Shown piece by piece: positions 1-8,558 of a stretch of DNA of 64,000 bases; within the stretch, counting starts at the first letter, position 1, and each line of letters opens with the position of its first letter. The stretch comes from Chloroflexota bacterium (GTDB taxonomy: Bacteria; Chloroflexota; UBA11872; UBA12225). The notes below the pieces were generated by a model. It was given only the letters and a program-made list of their open reading frames with translations. It did not search any database and was not told where the DNA came from. Made by a program: the position numbers and the translations under genes. The stretch is from positions 62,001 through 126,000 of the forward strand of contig JAUJOR010000004.1 in the NCBI GenBank assembly GCA_030447525.1, written 5' to 3'.

Positions 1-355
1 CGTCCAGCGCCGGCGGGAGCTCCATCTCCACGGCCTCGTGCAGCCTAATCCCGGGGATGCCCAGGTTGATCACCCGCGTCGGCTGAGGCAGCCGCCGCCC
101 CAGCACGGCCACCCAGCTATCCCGGGAGGGATCCTCCACCCCCACGCCGGCGGCGTCCGAGGCCCCCAAGGCGACGTACGTCAGCGGGGGTTTGAGCAGC
201 GGTGCGGGGGTCGGGCTGGGCGCCGGCGGAGCCACCGGCGCCTGACCAGCAAACGTGCCAAAACGACACCCAGACACCATACCCCCCCAGGCTGAGATAG
301 ATGCGCCCAGCGCGACGCGCTGGAGGGCGCGCCGCGAAATGTCAGGTTGAGACAC
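1..355 (-). CDS. Tat-exported SGNH/GDSL-type hydrolase lipoprotein (3' part outside window)
   Basis: Extracytoplasmic hydrolase of the SGNH esterase/lipase fold; substrate unknown. Reading leftwards from a GTG at 355, the protein opens with S-R-R-A-L-Q (twin-arginine motif), a hydrophobic run and the lipobox V-S-G-C, then a Pro/Ala-rich linker of about 25 residues. Next comes Y-V-A-L-G-A-S-D-A-A-G-V-G, which matches SGNH block I with the nucleophile Ser in G-A-S (Ala replaces the usual Asp). V-I-N-L-G-I-P-G follows. About 118 codons are visible; the blocks with the remaining catalytic residues lie beyond the left edge. An in-frame TAG two codons before the GTG fixes the upstream limit. An ATG at 280 would lose the signal peptide, so I prefer 355. 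No strong Shine-Dalgarno is seen. Confidence 0.75.
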   Translation of the reverse strand, partial: MSQPDISRRALQRVALGASISAWGGMVSGCRFGTFAGQAPVAPPAPSPTPAPLLKPPLTYVALGASDAAGVGVEDPSRDSWVAVLGRRLPQPTRVINLGIPGIRLHEAVEMELPPALD

Positions 356-482
356 TCCCTAAAGCATACGGGGCGCTGTCAGCGACAGGAGGGCCCTCTG
401 AGGGCTGTCCACCCATGGAGTCGTCCCTTCTAGATACACCAGGAGCTACGCCAGATCAGCAGCGCCCGCAGGTGCGCCCCGG

Positions 483-2169
483 GGCCTGTTGCCAAAGTCG
501 GGTATGGTGGTCAGGAGGAGCACGGTGCGGGGTACGCGGCGCCCCGTGCACGCGACGGGAACGGCGCTGGGCCGGGACCGGAGGCTCGAACCGGGGACAG
601 GCCCGCTTGAGAAGGGGGAGGGGCCCAACGCGCACCCCCATGGCCGGGCTGGGGGCGCGCCGTTGGGCCAGCTTCTTGACGTCGTACGCGATGGCGGCGC
701 CCAGCGCCTGGATCAGCACCTTGTCTCGCCCCCGACACTGCGCGCCCGCCGCAGCCCGTGACGGTCCTTCAGTTCGGCGTTGGCCGTCTCGACCCAGTAC
801 GCGCGCGGCGCCGGCTGCGCTTGGCGGGTGGCGTGCGGAGATAGGCGACGACTCGGTCGCGCAGTCCCCCATCGTCCGGGCGCACGAGGGTGCGGGCGGC
901 CGCCGGGCCGCAGCACTGCGCCTTGACCGGGCACGCCCCGCAGACCTTCGGCCGCCCGCGGTAGATCAGGCCACCGGCCGCCCCGGCAGTGCGCGAGGAG
1001 CCCTGGCGGGTGAGGGTTCGCCCGGTGGGACACCGATAGCGATTAGCGATCGGCGGCGAACTCGTACACGAAGCGGTCGGCAGAGTAGTCACCCCGGTCG
1101 CTCATGGTGCTGTGGGGCGGGATGCTCGCCCGGATGCCCTGCTGCTCCAGCGCCACGTAGTTGGCGTAGGTCCCGTACTTGGTATCCGCCACCACTTCGG
1201 CCACCGTACGCCCGGTCGTGCCTCGATGCTCCTTGAGCAGCCGGTCGCAGGTGCTCGTCGGCAACCTCGCCCGGAGTCACGTCCAGCGCGGTGATGAGAC
1301 GCGCCCGCCCGCCGTCCACGCCGACGTGCGCCTTGTAATAGAAGGCGTAGGGGACCCCTCGCGCTTGACCAGCCCCGCGTCGGGATCGGTGCGACTGGTC
1401 ACCAAGGCGTTCACCGGCCCCTGGTCCCCGTTGGGCACGTCCTCCGGACCGGCCACGTGCAGCGACGCGCGCCGCGCGCCCGCCGTGAGGCCACCGGCCG
1501 AGTCCGGCGCCGGCTGCTCCCCCTCGCCGGGAGGGGCGCTGGCGGCGTGGGATCGGAGACGGGAGTTCCTGCCACACCGTCGCGACGTACCCGGCGCGCT
1601 CGGCAGCTGAGTGAGCAGCGCCCGCGCGCCGGCCGACCCAAGACTGGCATTGGCCTTGACCAGCGTGCTGTCCACGTAGAGGACGTCGCCCCGCACCAGG
1701 CCGGCCCGCTCGCACTGCGCACCACCTCGGTGGCCGCCTGGTACACGGGCAGGCCGAAGCGCGCCCGCGCCTTGGACAGCATCGAGTGGTCCGGCGGCGT
1801 CTCGTCGAGGTCGTACCCCAAGAACCAGCGGAAGGCCAGGTGCAGGCGCGCCTCCTCGGCCAGCCGCCGCTCCGACGTGATGCCGTAGAGGTACCCGAGC
1901 AGCATCAGCTTGAACAGCACCACCGGATCGACCCCCGGCCGGCCGGTGTGGCTGTAGAACCGCGCCGTCAGCCGCCGCACAAAGCTGAGGTCGAGCGCCG
2001 CCCCGATGCGCCGCAGCAAGTGGTCGCTCGGGACCTGCGCTTCTAGCGAGAACTCGTAGAAGCGCTTCGGCGTGAATTCCTTACGGCCCAACATCGTGCC
2101 CCACCTCGAACAGGGAGCCACCATCCTACTCAGACCTCGGCCGGTCCGGCCAGAGTTTGGCAACAGGCC
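483..2169 (-). mobile_element. Decayed insertion sequence, IS1182 type, with intact terminal inverted repeats
   Basis: The ends carry a perfect inverted repeat: GGCCTGTTGCCAAA at 483-496 and its reverse complement at 2156-2169 (two more G/C pairs also match outside). The hexamer CCCCGG stands directly outside both ends (477-482 and 2170-2175) and could be the target duplication, although in GC-rich DNA this is weak evidence. The element is about 1.69 kb and holds one leftward transposase broken by frameshifts. It sits about 10 bp beyond the stop of the SpoVR gene, so it may cut that operon off from whatever followed. Confidence 0.75.
510..2094 (-). pseudogene. IS1182-family transposase, broken by several frameshifts
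   Basis: The frame starts with an ATG at 2094 (M-L-G-R-K-E-F) and gives a good IS1182 N-terminus through about 1720, including R-P-G-V-D-P-V-V-L-F-K. Homologous sequence then changes frame repeatedly. D-S-T-L-V-K-A-N (catalytic Asp region) is near 1670. Y-Y-K-A-H-V-G-V-D is near 1345 in a second frame. V-A-D-T-K-Y-G-T-Y-A-N-Y is near 1180 in a third. The Cys cluster C-G-A-C-P-V-K-A-Q-C is near 930. Y-W-V-E-T-A-N-A-E-L-K-D-R-H-G is near 780, and an alanine-rich tail ends in A-Y-D-V-K-K-L. At least five single-base shifts are needed to join them, so no active transposase can be made. Sequencing or assembly indels are the alternative explanation. Confidence 0.75.
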
Positions 2170-2181
2170 CCCCGGACGCGC

Positions 2182-3600
2182 TTAGAGAGCGGCCTTGATG
2201 TTGCGCATCCCGTCGTAGCTCAACAGCACCGGCTTGTCGTCCACGACGGTCTCCAGGTGCACCGTACGCCTCCAGATCTGGTGGACGTAATGGAGGGTCT
2301 TCTCGGCATAGCGGGCGTCCAGCTCATCGCCTTCGAAGTGGTGCTTGAGGCGGAGCTCCCGGTTACGCTTATAGTCCCCGTCCTCGACGGTGATGTATGG
2401 AATACCATAGGAGGTCAGGCTGCGGACGATCTGATCGCGCACCTTTTCCCAGTTCTTCTCCACGATCTTCCACTCCCCGCCCTCGTACTCGTAGATATAG
2501 AGGTCGAGCTCCTCCACCACGTCGCGGGTGAGATAGGTACGCATAAAGGAAAGGTCGCTCTCCAGCTCGCGGATGTCGAAGAGCTTGGCGCGCCCCTCTC
2601 CCCCCTTGAGCCCCAGGCGCTCCCGGTCCTCGAGAACAGGGGCGTCCCAGCGCTGCTCCACCAGCTCCAGCATCTTCATGCCCACGTAGTAGGGATTGAG
2701 GCTGCGACGGGAGGGCGCCGCCACGCTGGAGTGGAGGCGGGCGAACTCGGTGTATTCGTCGCTGGGGAGATCGAGCTCACGCAAGATGCGTGAGTGCCAC
2801 AGGCTGGCCCAGCCCTCGTTAAGGATCTTCGTCCGCATCTGGGGCACGAAGTAGAGCCGCTCCTGGCGGACAATGGCGATGATGTCCCGCTGCCAGTCCT
2901 CGAGCTCGGCGGCGTGCTCAATGAGGAAGCCGAGCAAGTCACGTTGGGGCTCCGCCGGTATCTTCCGCCGGCCCCGCTCCACCGGCGCATTGTCCTTGAC
3001 GCCCCCGCCGAGGCTGAAGATGTCGTCATAGGGCGTGGAGCGAGGGACTCCCTTGCGCTTGTCCGACTCCTCTCGCCTCGGGGGGAGCTCCACCGGATCG
3101 ACGTGCTCCTCGATGGACAGCACGGCGTCCAGGAAACGCTCCACCTCGGTTGTGCCGTGATCGAACTCGTAGCGCCGGATGCGCTCGGCGTTCACCGAGG
3201 CGGTCTCCAGCATTTGTCGATTCGTCCCCCTGAAGTAGGCGTTGTGGTGAAAAAAGTCGCAGTGGGCCAGGACATGGGCCACGACAAGCTTGTTCTCCAG
3301 CGGGGTGTTGGCCTCCATCAGAAAGGCGTAACAGGGATTGGTGTTGATGACCAGCTCGTAGATCTTGGACAGACCGTAGTCGTACATCGTCTTCATCTGA
3401 TGGTAGGCTCGGCCGTGCGTCCAGTGGGAAAAGCGACCGGGGAGTCCATACGAGCCAAACTCGTACATGATGGTGGCCGGGACGATCTCGAAGTGCGTCG
3501 GGTATGGATCCAGCCCCAGCTCAACGGCCTTGTCCCAGATGCGCCTGATCCACGACTCGAGCTGCACGACGTGCGGCTCGCGCTTCATTACTTGCATCAT
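2182..3600 (-). CDS. spoVR: SpoVR family protein
   Basis: 472 aa, the usual length for SpoVR/YcgB. The molecular function is not known; in Bacillus it affects spore cortex, and elsewhere it is co-expressed with PrkA/YeaG and YhbH/YeaH in stationary phase. The N-terminal half carries the conserved blocks P-T-H-F-E-I-V, M-Y-E-F-G-S-Y-G-L-P-G-R-F-S-H-W and the histidine-rich segment A-H-V-L-A-H-C-D-F-F-H-H-N. It is the last gene of a leftward trio, 67 bp after the DUF444 gene. GAGGGAAGAAGA precedes the ATG pair at 3600/3597. Here the gene most likely belongs to a general stress or starvation kinase module rather than to spore formation. Confidence 0.93.
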   Translation of the reverse strand: MMQVMKREPHVVQLESWIRRIWDKAVELGLDPYPTHFEIVPATIMYEFGSYGLPGRFSHWTHGRAYHQMKTMYDYGLSKIYELVINTNPCYAFLMEANTPLENKLVVAHVLAHCDFFHHNAYFRGTNRQMLETASVNAERIRRYEFDHGTTEVERFLDAVLSIEEHVDPVELPPRREESDKRKGVPRSTPYDDIFSLGGGVKDNAPVERGRRKIPAEPQRDLLGFLIEHAAELEDWQRDIIAIVRQERLYFVPQMRTKILNEGWASLWHSRILRELDLPSDEYTEFARLHSSVAAPSRRSLNPYYVGMKMLELVEQRWDAPVLEDRERLGLKGGEGRAKLFDIRELESDLSFMRTYLTRDVVEELDLYIYEYEGGEWKIVEKNWEKVRDQIVRSLTSYGIPYITVEDGDYKRNRELRLKHHFEGDELDARYAEKTLHYVHQIWRRTVHLETVVDDKPVLLSYDGMRNIKAAL

Positions 3601-3667
3601 TCTTCTTCCCTCGCCCCCTCCGGCACAACACCAAGGCCCGTGGTCGTGGTAAGGGGGGGTGACGGAC

Positions 3668-4825
3668 TCAGGCGACAGTCCCGCGGATACTGAAGAACTT
3701 CCGCAAGGCCGGGTAGACCTCGGACTTGCTGCGGATCACCACGGGGATGAAGCGGGGATCCTTGAGACCCGAATAGGCATTCATCAGCGTCGTCGCCGAG
3801 CCGTAGCTGTACTCCTGGATCTCGCCGTAGCCGAAGACGTTAGAGCGCTCGATAAGCTGACGCACGAGGTGAACGCAGCGCTGGTTGTCCGCATCCCCCC
3901 AGTTGTCGCCGTCGGAAAAGTGAAAGGGGTAGATGTTCCAGCGGTCGGGAGGGAACCGGCTATCGATCAGCTCGAGGGCCAGTTTATAGGCGGAAGAGAC
4001 GCGTGTCCCGCCCGACTCTCCGAGGTCGAAAAACGCCTGTTCATCGACCTCCTTGGCCTCGGTGTGGTGGGTGATGAAGACGATCTTGACGTTGTGGTAC
4101 TTCGTGCGCAGGAAGCGCACCATCCAGAAGTAGAAGCTGCGGGTGATGTACTTCTCGAACTCGCCCATGGAGCCGGACACGTCACGCATGGCGATCACCA
4201 CGGCGTTTGTCTCCCGGCGGAACTCCGGCTGCCAGGTCTTGTAGCGCAGGTCATCATTCATGATCCCGGCGAACCTGGCCCCGCTGCCGGTGAGGGCGTT
4301 GCGCTTGATGTTCTCAAGGACAGTGCGGCGCTTATCGAGGTTGGACATGATCCCGGTCTTACGAATCTCGTTGAAGCGGACCGTTTCCACCTCCATCTCT
4401 TCCTGCTGCTTCTGTTGGAGATGGGGCAGGCCGAGATCCTCGAAGACCAGGGCGGCGAGCTCGTCCAGCTCCACCTCGGCGTCGTAGTAGTCCACGCCCG
4501 GTTGGTCGCCGGCCTTTTTGCCCTTGCCCGGTGCGTCCCCCTTCCCATCCTGGCCGATCACGTCGCCGACCTTGGAGTCGCCCTGGCCCTGCCCGGCGTG
4601 CTTGCTCTTCTTGGGGTCGAACCGGAAGCGAGGCAAGTCCAGGGAGCGAACCGGCACCTTGACGATCTTCTTCCCGTCGGAGGTGATGATGGCCTCCTCG
4701 GCAATGATCTCCGGGAGGTTGTCCTTGATCGCCTCTTTGATCTTGGCATTGTGCCGCGCCTGGTCGATGGGCCCCTTACGGTGGAGCGACCAGTCGTGTT
4801 GGGAGACAGACAGGGTGGGGTTCAT
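3668..4825 (-). CDS. yhbH: DUF444 protein (YhbH/YeaH), VWA-like
   Basis: 385 aa, typical for the family. Cytosolic partner of the PrkA kinase; biochemical role unknown. The first 100 residues are highly charged, with a Gly/Lys/Asp-rich low-complexity linker near residues 85-115. The C-terminal half has a von Willebrand-like fold marked by M-R-D-V-S-G-S-M-G, a metal-ion-dependent adhesion site (D-x-S-x-S), followed by F-Y-F-W-M-V-R-F-L. The ATG at 4825 is preceded by AAGGA. The gene lies 97 bp after prkA, and that gap contains a perfect 32-bp palindrome. Confidence 0.92.
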   Translation of the reverse strand: MNPTLSVSQHDWSLHRKGPIDQARHNAKIKEAIKDNLPEIIAEEAIITSDGKKIVKVPVRSLDLPRFRFDPKKSKHAGQGQGDSKVGDVIGQDGKGDAPGKGKKAGDQPGVDYYDAEVELDELAALVFEDLGLPHLQQKQQEEMEVETVRFNEIRKTGIMSNLDKRRTVLENIKRNALTGSGARFAGIMNDDLRYKTWQPEFRRETNAVVIAMRDVSGSMGEFEKYITRSFYFWMVRFLRTKYHNVKIVFITHHTEAKEVDEQAFFDLGESGGTRVSSAYKLALELIDSRFPPDRWNIYPFHFSDGDNWGDADNQRCVHLVRQLIERSNVFGYGEIQEYSYGSATTLMNAYSGLKDPRFIPVVIRSKSEVYPALRKFFSIRGTVA

Positions 4826-4870
4826 CCTTGAAGTCCTTGGTGCTCAGCGCCCAGGGCTCCATCCGCTGTT

Positions 4871-4902
4871 CCACCGCCGGACGGCGCGCCGTCCGGCGGT
4901 GG
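4871..4902 (-). other. Perfect 32-bp palindrome in the prkA-yhbH gap
   Basis: CCACCGCCGGACGGC, GC and its exact complement form an uninterrupted inverted repeat, so the transcript would fold into a stem of about 14 bp closed by GCGC. No T-run follows in the direction of transcription, so it is not a classical intrinsic terminator. It is more likely an intercistronic hairpin that protects the prkA message or lowers read-through into yhbH and spoVR. Confidence 0.6.
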
Positions 4903-4922
4903 GAGAGGGAGGAGTCTCGGCC

Positions 4923-6821
4923 TCAGCGATTCAAGAGGGTGCCGACGTACTTGAGCAGCTCGTTGGCGCAGACGGCACAGTAGCCTTGCTCCTTGATCAA
5001 GCGATCGACGACCTCGTTGATGCGCCGCAGCTGCTCTTCGTCGGGGGTCTTGGTAGAGGTGGTGATCTTGACCACGTCACGCAGGTCGGCGAACATCTTC
5101 TTCTCGATGGCCTCCCGCAGGCGCTCGTGCGAGCGGTAGTCCAGAGACTGCCCCCGCCGGGCCAGCGACGAGATGCGGATCAAGATCTCCTCGCGGAACG
5201 TCTTCTTGGCCACCTCGGAGACGCCGATCTGCTCTTCCACGGAGCGCATCAGCTTCTCGTCCGGCTCCACCTCTTCCTCGGTGATGGGATCTTTGATCTT
5301 CTGCTTGTTGCAGTAAGCCTCGACGTTGTCCAGGTAGTTGTTGAACAGGGTGCGGGCGCTCTCCTCGAAGGCGTAGACGAAGGCCTTTTGGACCTCCTTC
5401 TTGGCCATCTCGTCGTACTCTTTGCGCGCCTCGGCCAGGAGGTTCAGGTACCGATCACGGTCTTCGCGCTTGAACCCGGCGTGCTGCTCCAGGCCGTCAC
5501 GCAGGGCGCGCAAGGCGTCGATGGGGTTGATGCAGCTGGTGCCGTCCTTGACCAGGGCGCCGGACAGGCGGTTGATGACGTAGCGCGGGGAGATGCCGTC
5601 CATCCCCTCACGTACGACCTGGTCCTTGAGCTCTCGGACGTCCTTGGAGGTGAAGTCCTCCACTTCCTCGCCATCGTAGAGCTTGAGCTTCTTCATCAGG
5701 CTCATACCCGCCTTTTTCGGCTCTTCCAGCCGAGAGAGGACGGCGAAGACGCTGGCGATGCGCAGGGTGTGCGGGGCGATGTGGACGTTGGTCAGGTCGC
5801 TCTGGTGGATCAGCTTCTCGTAGATGCGGATCTCGTCCGAGACGCGCAGGTTGTAGGGGACGCGCACCAGGATGATGCGGTCCTGCAGGGCCTCGGAGCG
5901 GCGGTTGCCGACAAATGCACTGTACTCCGCCTCGTTGGTGTGCGAGACAATGCACTCATCGGCGTAGATCATGGAGAAGCGCCCGGTCTTGATGTTCTGC
6001 TCCTGCGACAGGGTGAGGAGCCCGTAAAGGAACTTCTCGTCGCACTTGAGCATCTCGATGAACTCCATCAAGCCCCGGTTGGCGATGTTCAGCTCGCCAT
6101 CGAAGCGATAGGCCCGGGGGTCGCTCTCCACGCCGAACTCGCCGATGCGCGACAGGTCGATCGACCCGGTCAGCTCGGTGATGTCCTGGCTCTTGGGGTC
6201 GGAGGGGGAAAAGGTGCCGATGCCGACGCGGCTCTTCTCCGAAAAGGCGATCCGCTGCACCGGGACGTTCTCGGCCACGCCCCCGTAGTCCTCTCGGAGC
6301 ATCTGCCGGCACACCGGGCAGAGATCGCCTTCGATGTAGATCCCGTACTCCTTCTCCACCTCCGGGCGTAGGGTGTCGGGGATCAGGTGTAGGGGCTCCT
6401 CGTGCATCGGGCAGCCTTTGATGGCGTACACCGCCCCCTCGTCGCTGCGCGTATACGCTTCCAGGCCCCGCTTGAGCTTGCTGACGATGGTGGACTTCCC
6501 GCCCCCGACGGGGCCCATGAAGAGCAGGATGCGCTTACGCACCTCCAGGCGCCGGGCGGCGGAGTGGAAATACTCCACCAGCTGTTCCAGCGTGTCGTCC
6601 AGGCCGAAGATCTCGTCCTCGAAGAACGCATAGCGTTTCTCGCCCCGCGGCCCCGTCTCGACTCCGGCCGAGGTGATCATGTCATAGATGCGGGCGTGGG
6701 CGAGACGAGCCGACTGGGAACGCTTCACCACCAGGTCAAAGTAGTCGGCAAAGGTGCCTTCCCAGTTCAGCAGCTGCTCTTCTAGGCGGTATGCCTCCAG
6801 CCGGGTACGCAGATCCATCAT
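4923..6821 (-). CDS. prkA: PrkA-type serine protein kinase / AAA+ protein
   Basis: 632 aa, as in Bacillus PrkA and E. coli YeaG. The N-terminal AAA domain has the Walker A sequence G-P-V-G-G-G-K-S-T at about residues 102-110, followed by a CxxC-like segment (L-C-P-V-C-R) near residue 170 and the usual PrkA blocks. The C-terminal third corresponds to the PrkA kinase domain, ending in a segment with C-A-V-C. The start is ATG at 6821 with GAGGT eight bases upstream. It is the first gene of the prkA-yhbH-spoVR operon, which in other bacteria responds to starvation through an alternative sigma factor. I could not identify a convincing promoter upstream. Confidence 0.94.
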   Translation of the reverse strand: MMDLRTRLEAYRLEEQLLNWEGTFADYFDLVVKRSQSARLAHARIYDMITSAGVETGPRGEKRYAFFEDEIFGLDDTLEQLVEYFHSAARRLEVRKRILLFMGPVGGGKSTIVSKLKRGLEAYTRSDEGAVYAIKGCPMHEEPLHLIPDTLRPEVEKEYGIYIEGDLCPVCRQMLREDYGGVAENVPVQRIAFSEKSRVGIGTFSPSDPKSQDITELTGSIDLSRIGEFGVESDPRAYRFDGELNIANRGLMEFIEMLKCDEKFLYGLLTLSQEQNIKTGRFSMIYADECIVSHTNEAEYSAFVGNRRSEALQDRIILVRVPYNLRVSDEIRIYEKLIHQSDLTNVHIAPHTLRIASVFAVLSRLEEPKKAGMSLMKKLKLYDGEEVEDFTSKDVRELKDQVVREGMDGISPRYVINRLSGALVKDGTSCINPIDALRALRDGLEQHAGFKREDRDRYLNLLAEARKEYDEMAKKEVQKAFVYAFEESARTLFNNYLDNVEAYCNKQKIKDPITEEEVEPDEKLMRSVEEQIGVSEVAKKTFREEILIRISSLARRGQSLDYRSHERLREAIEKKMFADLRDVVKITTSTKTPDEEQLRRINEVVDRLIKEQGYCAVCANELLKYVGTLLNR

Positions 6822-7485
6822 CGTTACCTCGTCATCTTCCTATCGCCCCCGTCGCCCTGAGTGTCTCCGGGGTTGCCGCCGCTGTGACCGCCCCCTGCTG
6901 CGACGCACCCGCGCCGGGCACAGGTGCGTTGCGCGTTGCGCCGAGCACAACAAAAGGGCAGGTGTACCCGACCGAATAGAGTCGAGGTAGCAAACCAGCC
7001 CTTTTCTTCTTGTAAGAGAATTTCTATGAGGTTGTAGGTCGCGGCTCCGGCTCGCCGGGGCCCTGTGGCGCGGTTAGTGGTGCGTCAGCCCTCTTCCTTT
7101 ACAACGATCTCCAACAACGATCTTCTGCAGCGTCACTCCGCCTGTCCCGGTGCAAGCCATGTGCCGCCACACGGCCCGGCCCTGGCCCCCGGCACCGGCT
7201 TCGGTGCCCCTACAGGGGACGATAGCCGGGCACGGCCGGCGCACGATACGTGCAGATGCGCCGAAACTTGCCCTACCGCCTTGTGCACCCCGCACAACAA
7301 CTATACTCGGTCGATACATCACGGGAGAGATATACATTCGGAACGGGCCGCGCAACTCCCGGGTCTCGGCCCCGTTGACTGCCCCTGAGCGGTGCCGCTC
7401 ACAAGGGCGCGGCCGCTGTGTGATGTGCCCCGCTATCTGGCGCTTGACCGCGGTGGAACTTCCGTTCTATGATGGCTACAGACTT
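6822..7485. other. Intergenic region between divergent genes, no supported gene
   Basis: 664 bp between prkA (leftward) and the gene at 7486 (rightward). The stretch 6996-7034 is the most A/T-rich in the neighbourhood, as expected for a promoter region, but no clear -35/-10 pair stands out. On the + strand TATACT at 7302-7307 could be a -10 box, with TTGTGC only 15 bp upstream. Open frames here show no recognisable protein. Confidence 0.4.
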
Positions 7486-8304
7486 ATGAAGCGCGAGTTC
7501 GTCATCAACCGGCACGGCAAGGATTACGTCCTCTACGCAGGCCTGCTCGATGTTGCCCATCAGCAGGGGCTACGGGCAATCAAGACGCAGCTCCTGCAAG
7601 TCCCAACCCCGGAGAACGGGCACGTGGCCATCTGTCTGGCCGAGGTGACTACGGAGAAGGGGACGTTCACCGGGATCGGCGACGCCGAGGCGGGGAACGT
7701 GAACCGAATGATGGCCAACGCCTTGATCCGGATGGCCGAGACGCGGGCCAAGGCCCGCGCCCTGCGTGACGCCGTCAACGTCGGCCTGGTGGCCATCGAG
7801 GAGCTGGCCGAGAGCGCCACGGACAGCGGTGCAGAGGAAGGCGTGGCCGGGTCGGGAGCGACCGGGCCGCTGCCCGCCGGGGCACGGCTGGGCGCCGCCG
7901 GCAGTGGGGCGGCCGGTGGTTCCGGCAGCGGGCAGCCCCCGGCGGAGATCCTCCCATTTCCCGGCGCGCGCCACGCCCAGGTGGATCCAGGCCGGCGTCA
8001 CGCCCCGGCCGAGGCTGGCGCTGGCCCCGGCGGGATGGACGCGCCCGGCCCGGCGGTGCCCGAGACACCGGCCGGACCCGGCCTACCTTCCGTCACGGGC
8101 GGTCGCAGCCCGGCGCGGGGGACACCGGCCCGCCAGGGCGAGTCACCACCCCTCCCCCCTACCCAGACGCAGCTGGAGACCATCGCCAAGCTTGCCCGCA
8201 GCGCCGGGCGCACCATACCCACCGAGGGGCTCACCCGCGCCGCGGCCTCCGAGCTGATCACCCGGCTCAGCGAGGAGCGCTACGGCGCCCGTCGAACGCC
8301 TTAG
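7486..8304 (+). CDS. Putative DNA-annealing (Rad52/Erf-like) protein with C-terminal helical domain
   Basis: 272 aa from the ATG at 7486. Residues 1-110 form one compact domain starting M-K-R-E-F-V-I-N-R and ending I-R-M-A-E-T-R-A-K-A-R-A-L-R-D-A-V. That last helix is reminiscent of the R-x-A-E-T-x-A-x-x-R-A-L-R signature of phage-type single-strand annealing proteins. Residues 115-215 are a Gly/Ala/Pro-rich linker, probably disordered. The last 55 residues (T-Q-L-E-T-I-A-K-L-A through E-L-I-T-R-L) resemble a small helical domain often found at the end of bacterial DNA-binding proteins. Function is inferred from pattern only. No clear ribosome site precedes 7486; an in-frame ATG at 7423 is the alternative start. 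The gene stands alone. Confidence 0.65.
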   Translation: MKREFVINRHGKDYVLYAGLLDVAHQQGLRAIKTQLLQVPTPENGHVAICLAEVTTEKGTFTGIGDAEAGNVNRMMANALIRMAETRAKARALRDAVNVGLVAIEELAESATDSGAEEGVAGSGATGPLPAGARLGAAGSGAAGGSGSGQPPAEILPFPGARHAQVDPGRRHAPAEAGAGPGGMDAPGPAVPETPAGPGLPSVTGGRSPARGTPARQGESPPLPPTQTQLETIAKLARSAGRTIPTEGLTRAAASELITRLSEERYGARRTP

Positions 8305-8357
8305 CAGCGGCAGTCTCGCCCGCCGCCTTTGGTCTCTCCGAGACGGGGCCGGCGGCG

Positions 8358-8377
8358 TGACTCGCGCTCCTGAGTCA
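8358..8377. other. Hairpin between convergent genes
   Basis: TGACTC and GAGTCA, separated by 8 nt, form a 6-bp perfect stem about 55 bp after the stop of the rightward gene; GTCTC-TCC-GAGAC lies just upstream of it. Neither has a T-tract. They could be weak terminators between the two convergent genes. The rest of 8305-8558 shows nothing I can support. Confidence 0.3.
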
Positions 8378-8558
8378 TCCCTTGACTGCGCCCAGGGCAA
8401 GCGCCGCCGCCCCGGCAGCAGGAATCATCAGGCCCGTGGCCAGCAACCCACCAGGATAACTCCGTGGGCGCACCCGGAGGTGGCCGGCGCATCGGTCGGC
8501 GCCAGCACCGGCCGCCTGAAGACCCGGGGCGTTGGGTCCTGGAGCCCGGTGACGAGAC

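Noticed and set aside
301..1236. 311-codon plus-strand frame at the left end
   Set aside because: Runs antisense through the start of the SGNH gene and the transposase remnant; Arg/Pro/Ala-rich without any recognisable motif.
4518..6371. 617-codon open frame on the plus strand
   Set aside because: Antisense to prkA. Its composition (Leu/Val/Gly/Asp-rich with no motif) is what GC-rich codon bias produces opposite a real gene.
7065..7388. Plus-strand frame in the large gap after prkA
   Set aside because: No ribosome site, no motif, irregular amino-acid composition.
8375..8460. Hydrophobic minus-strand tail after the propeller gene (L-L-A-T-G-L-M-I-P-A-A-G)
   Set aside because: Could be a frameshifted membrane anchor, but the propeller protein ends naturally and no junction sequence supports the idea.
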